A program made the translations under genes and the position numbers. This document shows, piece after piece, positions 57,876 to 62,597 of a DNA stretch of 62,597 bases. This stretch comes from Phycisphaerae bacterium (GTDB lineage Bacteria; Planctomycetota; Phycisphaerae; UBA1845; PWPN01), in contig DAOOIV010000017.1 of NCBI GenBank assembly GCA_035384605.1, forward strand, positions 1 through 62,597, given 5' to 3'. The notes beneath the pieces are model-generated. The model was not told the DNA's origin. It searched no databases and saw nothing but the letters and a program-made list of their open reading frames with translations. Every line of letters starts with the position of its first letter. The first letter of the stretch is position 1.

Positions 57876-58287
57876 TCCGGCAACCCGCGATGCCGGTTTG
57901 GCAAGGCGAACGCCCGATTCCGCAGATGCCTGACCAGCAACGGGTTACGATTCGCGACCCAGGGTTGTGGGGGGGTGCCAGATCCGCTCTTTTCTTAGAA
58001 ATAGATTGCAGTGGGAGCAACGGCGCGGTAGGATAATCGCGTCCGATCTTGTGTGCTCAGAAGGCGCTATTACCCTGATAGTCGTGGCCGACGGGGGTGT
58101 CCTGTCTGGCCGGCTACAACTCGCACGCCTGCCCGGCGAGCGGCCAAAGCGCAAGGTCACCAGGCAAGAAGCTGATGCAGCCTGAGCGCTGGAAGATCGG
58201 ATGTTACACATCTGTGGAGCACGTAGGAGCGATTTCGTGGCCGCGTGGCCGGCGGTGTATGCGGCTTTGCCTTGAAAGGAGGAGAAT
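57876..58287. other. 412-bp intergenic region
   Basis: No gene seen. A GC-rich stretch from 58090 to 58190 (GCGCAAGGTCACCAGGC ... GCAGCCTG) is faintly like one half of a c-di-GMP riboswitch, but the other half is missing. AAGGAGGAG ends the region as the next gene's ribosome binding site. Confidence 0.35.
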
Positions 58288-59007
58288 ATGAAGATCTCGG
58301 CAGGCGTATTACTGGGTTTTGGCTTGTTGTCCTTGAACCTGGCCCACGCCGACTTTGTTGCGTACAACGACCTCGCGGGGTTTAGCCCGCCCAACGCCAC
58401 GAGTATCGGTCTTAATGGCTCAGGACTGCTCAAGGACTACGACACGGGCACAAATACCAGCGTCATGCTCCAGGTGAGCGGATACCTGGTTTCCACGCTA
58501 AGCAAGCCCGAAGTGCCTGACTACTTTGGCGGGGGTGACGCCCTCGCTGAGTTCGACCAGAAGATTATCAGCGACGATTTCATCAAGGAATCTGCGGATT
58601 CCCCGGATGCTTGGGTCAATCTGGACTTCAGTGGCTTGGATCCGAACAAGCTTTACACGGTGGTGGTGACCGGCAATCGGGGAGCAAACCCCAATCGCAC
58701 GGCGAAGTTCGCGATCTCGGGTGTGGATTCTTTCGTCAATCAGAGCTCGATCGGTGCTCCCTGGATAGGCCCGGACTGGGTTGAGTTTGACACCGGCGTC
58801 AATACGGACACGGGCTATGTGGCCAAATTCGCCGACATCCGTGTGGGCAGCGATGGACAGATGCGCGTCACTGTGACCCCAGGACCACACAACGGGGACC
58901 GCAACAAGTTCTTCCTCAACCAGTTGAAGCTGACGGAAATACCGGAACCGGGCGCCCTTGGGATGCTTTGCCTCGGCGGCCTGCTCCTGATGCTTCGCCG
59001 TCGGTAG
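58288..59007 (+). CDS. PEP-CTERM protein, paralog of the dockerin-like protein
   Basis: 239 residues. Signal peptide (MKISAGVLLGFGLLSLNLAH), the same beta domain as the 56.9 kb gene (AYNDLAGFSPPNATSIGLNG; SGLLKDYDTGTNTSVMLQVS; LDPNKLYTVVVTGNRGA), and at the end a PEP-CTERM sorting signal: IPEPGALGMLCLGGLLLMLR with RR. PEP-CTERM proteins are processed by exosortase and linked to the surface or exported. AAGGAGGAG precedes the ATG. Followed by a terminator. Confidence 0.9.
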   Translation: MKISAGVLLGFGLLSLNLAHADFVAYNDLAGFSPPNATSIGLNGSGLLKDYDTGTNTSVMLQVSGYLVSTLSKPEVPDYFGGGDALAEFDQKIISDDFIKESADSPDAWVNLDFSGLDPNKLYTVVVTGNRGANPNRTAKFAISGVDSFVNQSSIGAPWIGPDWVEFDTGVNTDTGYVAKFADIRVGSDGQMRVTVTPGPHNGDRNKFFLNQLKLTEIPEPGALGMLCLGGLLLMLRRR

Positions 59008-59040
59008 GGTGGGGGCGCCGCGCCGCAACAACAACGACCG

Positions 59041-59071
59041 AAAGGGGCCGTCTGAACCGGGCGGCCCTTTT
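59041..59071 (+). terminator. intrinsic terminator after the PEP-CTERM gene
   Basis: AAAGGGGCCG (59041-59050) pairs with CGGCCCTTT (59062-59070) with a one-base bulge, and the stem ends in T's. Confidence 0.65.
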
Positions 59072-59122
59072 CATGCATGGTCAGGCATCGCTTGGGCTTG
59101 TCTGATGCAGGGAAACTGACAA

Positions 59123-60883
59123 ATGGACTCACTGTTCCGCCACCGTCGCCTGTCAGCCGGTTTGCCTATTGTTGCCGCGTTTGCAGTCCTGGTCGACCGG
59201 CCCGTCGTCGCTCGAGCCAACCGCGGGGCTCCGTGGGCCATGCACGTGATCGACAACTCCCTCTCCGGGGCGGATGGCGTGCGGCTCGCAGACGTCAACG
59301 GTGACGGCCTGCCGGATATCACCACGGGATGGGAAGAGGGCAACGCGGTCCGCGCGTATATACACCCGGGCCATGCGGCGGTCACGACCGCCTGGCCGGC
59401 GGTTACCGTTGGACAGGCCGGCAGCACTGAAGATGCCGTTTTCGTCGACTTGGACGACGACGGGGCCGTCGATGTGGTAAGCGCCGGCCAGGGTAGCCAG
59501 ACGTTGTTTGTCCATTGGGCCCCCGCCAACCCGGGCGACTACCTGAACCCCGGTCTGTGGGAAACAGTAAAGATCCCAGCGTCGATAGGCCATGGGTGGA
59601 TGTTTACCGTTCCCATGGATGTGGACGGGAGTAACGGAATCGATCTGGTGTCCGGCGGCGAGGGTACCGCGCCCAAGATCGCGTGGTTCGAATGCCCGGC
59701 AGGCAACCGGCGCAACCTGGCCGCCTGGAACATGCACGTCATGTCCGAGGTCGCTTGGACCATGTCGCTCATACCCTACGACGTCGACAACGACGGCGAC
59801 GGCGACGTCATCGTCACCGACCGGTACAATAACGCCGGCCTGCAAGGTGCCCGCTGGCTGGAGAATCCCGGCACCGGCAGCCCGCTGCAGATGAGTCCGT
59901 GGCCTAACCATTTCATCGGTGCACAAGGCAAGCAGGCCATGCTCAGTGTGATCGAGGATCTCGACCGTGATGGACTGGATGACCTGATTGTCCCAACGCA
60001 AGGCGTCGGGGGGCTTTCTTTCTTCCGGCGAACAGATCGGGTCTCGAATTCCTGGAAGGAATATCCCATAGCCAAACCTCCTGATACCGGCGCCGCCAAG
60101 GGCTGCAACGTCGGCGATATCGACCTTGACGGTGATCCGGACATCGTGTTTTCCTTTGCCGCGGCTGCCAGTCCCTTGTCCGGCATGGTATGGCTTTCCT
60201 ACGCTAACGCTCCCACCGATCCTGTCTGGCAGGATCACGAAATCAGCGGACCGGCAGGCGAAAAATTCGACATCGTTGCTCTTGCGGATCTGGACGGCGA
60301 CGGCGATCTCGACGTCATCACTACCGAAGAGAACGAGCCGCCCAACAGCCGCGGTCTGGGTGTGATCTGGTATGAGAACCCCACGATCACTCCCTTGGAC
60401 ACGGACCACGATGGAGTGCCTGACGCCTCTGACAACTGTCTGCTTGTTCCCAACCCTTCTCAAGAGGATCTTGACGAGGATGACATCGGTGATGCGTGCG
60501 ACGATGATGTCGACGGCGACGGCGCACTCAACACCGGCGACAATTGCCCCACCACGTCCAACGCTGATCAAGCGGACGCTGATGCGGACATGGTCGGGGA
60601 TGTCTGTGACCATTGCGCAGGCACAATCCCTCATTCACCAGTTGATGCAACCGGATGCCCACCCCCCATCCCCGGCGACTGCGACCGGGATGGCGACGTC
60701 GATCAGAAAGACTTTGGCCACATGCAGGCCTGCCTCAGTGGCCGGGGCGCCGTGCAGGCACTGCCTGATTGCCAGAAGGCGCACCTCGACGCGGATGACG
60801 ACGTAGATGAGGCGGATATGCTCGTCTTCCACCGATGCATAAGCGGTCCCGATGTGCCGGCCGATCCGGGCTGCGCGGAATGA
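59123..60883 (+). CDS. secreted FG-GAP/VCBS repeat protein with TSP3 and dockerin-like ends
   Basis: 586 residues. Signal region (LPIVAAFAVLVDRPVVARAN). Repeated FG-GAP/VCBS units with DxDxDG loops: LADVNGDGLPDITTGWEEGN, DLDDDGAVDVVSAGQGSQTL, MDVDGSNGIDLVSGGEGTAP, DLDGDGDLDVITTEENEPP. Then thrombospondin-type-3 Ca repeats (DTDHDGVPDASDNCLLVPNP; DVDGDGALNTGDNCPTTSNA) and a dockerin-like ending (CDRDGDVDQKDFGHMQACLS; DADDDVDEADMLVFHRCISG). A surface or extracellular beta-propeller; partners are unknown. Confidence 0.88.
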   Translation: MDSLFRHRRLSAGLPIVAAFAVLVDRPVVARANRGAPWAMHVIDNSLSGADGVRLADVNGDGLPDITTGWEEGNAVRAYIHPGHAAVTTAWPAVTVGQAGSTEDAVFVDLDDDGAVDVVSAGQGSQTLFVHWAPANPGDYLNPGLWETVKIPASIGHGWMFTVPMDVDGSNGIDLVSGGEGTAPKIAWFECPAGNRRNLAAWNMHVMSEVAWTMSLIPYDVDNDGDGDVIVTDRYNNAGLQGARWLENPGTGSPLQMSPWPNHFIGAQGKQAMLSVIEDLDRDGLDDLIVPTQGVGGLSFFRRTDRVSNSWKEYPIAKPPDTGAAKGCNVGDIDLDGDPDIVFSFAAAASPLSGMVWLSYANAPTDPVWQDHEISGPAGEKFDIVALADLDGDGDLDVITTEENEPPNSRGLGVIWYENPTITPLDTDHDGVPDASDNCLLVPNPSQEDLDEDDIGDACDDDVDGDGALNTGDNCPTTSNADQADADADMVGDVCDHCAGTIPHSPVDATGCPPPIPGDCDRDGDVDQKDFGHMQACLSGRGAVQALPDCQKAHLDADDDVDEADMLVFHRCISGPDVPADPGCAE

Positions 60884-61097
60884 AGTCTGTCGGTCACCCG
60901 TTACGCATAGCCGAAAGGTGCTGCAACTGGTCTGCTGAATCGCGCGGGCCTATATTGTCTCATCGCGGGTCGATGATGCGGCACCGAACGATGTAGCCCG
61001 CAGCCGAGACCCTTTTCGCTTTAACTCTGTTCAGGGCAATATCTTGGATGCGCACGGCTGGTGATTCCGGGAGTCCAGTTTGACAAGGAGTGACACG

Positions 61098-62399
61098 ATG
61101 CCAGACCTCGCCAAGGCCGGTATTGGAACCAGATGCCTTCACGCCGGACAGGATCCGGACCCGACGACGCTGTCCCGGGCGGTGCCCATTTACGCAACAA
61201 CCAGCTACGTGTTCAAAGACACCGACCATGCTGCCAACCTCTTTGCGCTCAAGGAGTTCGGCAACATCTACAGCCGTCTGATGAACCCGACGAACGACGT
61301 CCTGGAGAAGCGCATGGCCGCGTTGGATGGCGGGGTTGGCGGCTTGGCGGTTTCCAGCGGGCAGTCGGCGATCTACATCGCGATCTTCAACATCTGCCAC
61401 GCCGGGCAGAACTTCATCTCGGCGACCAGCCTCTACGGCGGGACCTGGACGCTGTTCACGCAGACTTTCCCCAAGCTGGGGATCACGCCCAGGTTCTTCG
61501 ACCCATCGCGGCCGGAGGAGATCCGCGAGCTGGCCGACGCCAACACCCGCTGCGTGTACATCGAATCGATCGGCAACCCCAAGAACGACGTGCCCGACTA
61601 CGCCGAGATCGCCAAGGTCGCCCATAGCCTCGGCCTGCCGGTCATCTGCGACAACACGGTGACGACGCCGGTCTTGCTGCGACCCTTCGACCACGGCGTG
61701 GATATCAACATCTACAGTTGCACGAAGTTCATCGGCGGCCACGGCACGCACGTCGGCGGCTGCATCGTCGATTCGGGCAAGTTCGACTGGACGGCCGACC
61801 GCAAGAAGTGGCCCGAGTTCTGCGAGCCCGACCCGTCGTATCACGGCGTGGTCTTCGCCGATGCCCTCAAGCCGATCGGCAACATCGCGTACATCATCAA
61901 GTGCCGAACGCACTTCCTGCGAGACATGGGCAGTTGCATGAGCCCGTTCGCGGCGTTTCTCTTTATCCAGGGACTGGAGACGCTGCACCTGCGGATGGCG
62001 AGGCACTGCGAGAATGCCATGAAGGTCGCCCAGCATCTCAAGGGCCACCCGGCGGTGCAGTGGGTCAACTATCCGGGCCTGCCGGATCATCGAGACCACG
62101 CGCACGCGAAGAAGTATCTGCCGAAAGGGTGCGGCGCGATCCTCGGCTTCGGCATCAAGGGCGGGCTGGAGGCCGGCAAGAAGTTCATCAACTCGGTCAA
62201 GCTGCTGTCCCACCTGGCCAACATCGGCGATGCCAAGTCGCTGTGCATCCACCCGGCCAGCACGACGCACTCGCAACTGACCGAGCAGGAGCAGGCACAG
62301 ACCGGCGTCACGCCGGAATACGTGCGACTGTCGATCGGCATCGAGGACGTCGAGGACATCATCGCGGACATCGATCAGGCCCTGGCGGCATCACAGTAA
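61098..62399 (+). CDS. metY: O-acetylhomoserine sulfhydrylase (MetY)
   Basis: 433 residues. AAGGAG is seven bases before the ATG; a TTG 18 bases upstream is less likely. Cys/Met-metabolism PLP family: SRAVPIYATTSYVFKDTDHA, NIYSRLMNPTNDVLEKRMAA, VSSGQSAIYIAIFNICHAG, then IYSCTKFIGGHGTHVGG with PLP-Lys210, and LSHLANIGDAKSLCIHPAST and TPEYVRLSIGIEDVEDIIAD. Length and the residues around the lysine favour MetY (direct sulfhydrylation of O-acetylhomoserine) over cystathionine gamma-synthase. It is the last gene of the window. Confidence 0.92.
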   Translation: MPDLAKAGIGTRCLHAGQDPDPTTLSRAVPIYATTSYVFKDTDHAANLFALKEFGNIYSRLMNPTNDVLEKRMAALDGGVGGLAVSSGQSAIYIAIFNICHAGQNFISATSLYGGTWTLFTQTFPKLGITPRFFDPSRPEEIRELADANTRCVYIESIGNPKNDVPDYAEIAKVAHSLGLPVICDNTVTTPVLLRPFDHGVDINIYSCTKFIGGHGTHVGGCIVDSGKFDWTADRKKWPEFCEPDPSYHGVVFADALKPIGNIAYIIKCRTHFLRDMGSCMSPFAAFLFIQGLETLHLRMARHCENAMKVAQHLKGHPAVQWVNYPGLPDHRDHAHAKKYLPKGCGAILGFGIKGGLEAGKKFINSVKLLSHLANIGDAKSLCIHPASTTHSQLTEQEQAQTGVTPEYVRLSIGIEDVEDIIADIDQALAASQ

Positions 62400-62543
62400 A
62401 ACGAGCCGGTGGCTTTACCCCAGCGTTGCATACGGCAACGCCGGGGAATGCAGAATTGTGAATGTAGAATTGAGAGTGAGCCGTGTTTTGCCGTTGCCCA
62501 TGAACCTCACCACCGGTGAACTCCGGAAGCAGCGGTGATTCTC

Positions 62544-62594
62544 GCTGGCCCCAGAATCCATTGCTGCTGGCCCCAGAATCCATTCTGGGGCCTT
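62544..62594. repeat. palindromic dispersed repeat, right contig end
   Basis: GGCCCCAGAA (62569-62578) TCCA TTCTGGGGCC (62583-62592), plus a partial extra copy just before (GGCCCCAGAATCCATT, 62547-62562). Inverted relative to the copy at 1-30. Confidence 0.75.
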
Positions 62595-62597
62595 GGG

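Noticed and set aside
58090..58190. Possible c-di-GMP riboswitch before the PEP-CTERM gene
   Set aside because: Only one half resembles the consensus; the paired half with GGGACGCAAAGCC is missing.
60900..61000. AAAGGTGCTGCAACTGG upstream of metY, similar to a SAM-riboswitch end
   Set aside because: The other conserved parts (GGCAACC, GATGAAACC) are absent.

Overview
The window looks like a chromosomal contig from a high-GC planctomycete, probably near the Phycisphaerae. This is inferred from gene content, not from an rRNA gene. The markers are a secreted sulfatase, PEP-CTERM and dockerin-like surface proteins, BBP2- and OprB-type porins, an MJ0042-type zinc-ribbon protein, a membrane protein with a CxxCGYxLxGL...CPECG ribbon, a DUF502 protein, and many secreted proteins seen mainly in this phylum. 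No rRNA, tRNA, CRISPR array, transposase or phage gene was found. Both ends of the window carry the same palindromic repeat in opposite orientation, so the contig probably stopped in a dispersed repeat.

Layout. 0-10 kb: sulfatase, rhodanese lipoprotein, a stress/ion block (UspA tandem protein and PsiE-like protein facing a P2-type cation ATPase and DUF502). 9.3-13.8 kb: a tight minus-strand run argD-argF-rph-lipoprotein-rdgB. 13.8-16.9 kb: structured non-coding DNA with a B12-box-like element, a membrane NTF2-like protein, and a tRNA-dihydrouridine synthase between two four-helix-bundle (23S IVS-protein family) genes, each bracketed by inverted octamer repeats. 17-20 kb: two membrane proteins. 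20.5-24.2 kb: carB carrying an in-frame palindromic repeat. 24.4-32 kb: two CAP proteins, a Tat-exported cupredoxin-like protein, an L,D-transpeptidase, a HAD phosphatase, a cobalamin-riboswitch-like element and a beta-helix lipoprotein. 32.5-35.6 kb: a tandem pair of 481-residue membrane proteins, one with a last-codon frameshift. 35.9-43.6 kb: zinc-ribbon protein, YhcC-like radical SAM protein, a large secreted protein, and an MFS transporter coupled to an SGNH hydrolase. 43.8-47.9 kb: murI and two porins. 48.6-51.5 kb: a five-gene operon of a cysteine desulfurase (TIGR01977 type), a CxC-x8-CxC small protein, a 63-residue protein and two V4R-domain proteins. 51.6-62.6 kb: a beta-propeller-like secreted protein, a 303-bp inverted-repeat segment, alaS, three surface proteins (dockerin-like, PEP-CTERM, FG-GAP/TSP3/dockerin-like) and metY.

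The best candidate for an undescribed system is the cysteine desulfurase/V4R operon (48.6-51.5 kb). Its tight coupling, strong ribosome binding sites and own terminator suggest a sulfur (or selenium) transfer pathway feeding V4R proteins. Next are the two octamer-bracketed four-helix-bundle cassettes, and the two B12-riboswitch-like elements that point into the 3' ends of opposite-strand genes instead of at a gene.
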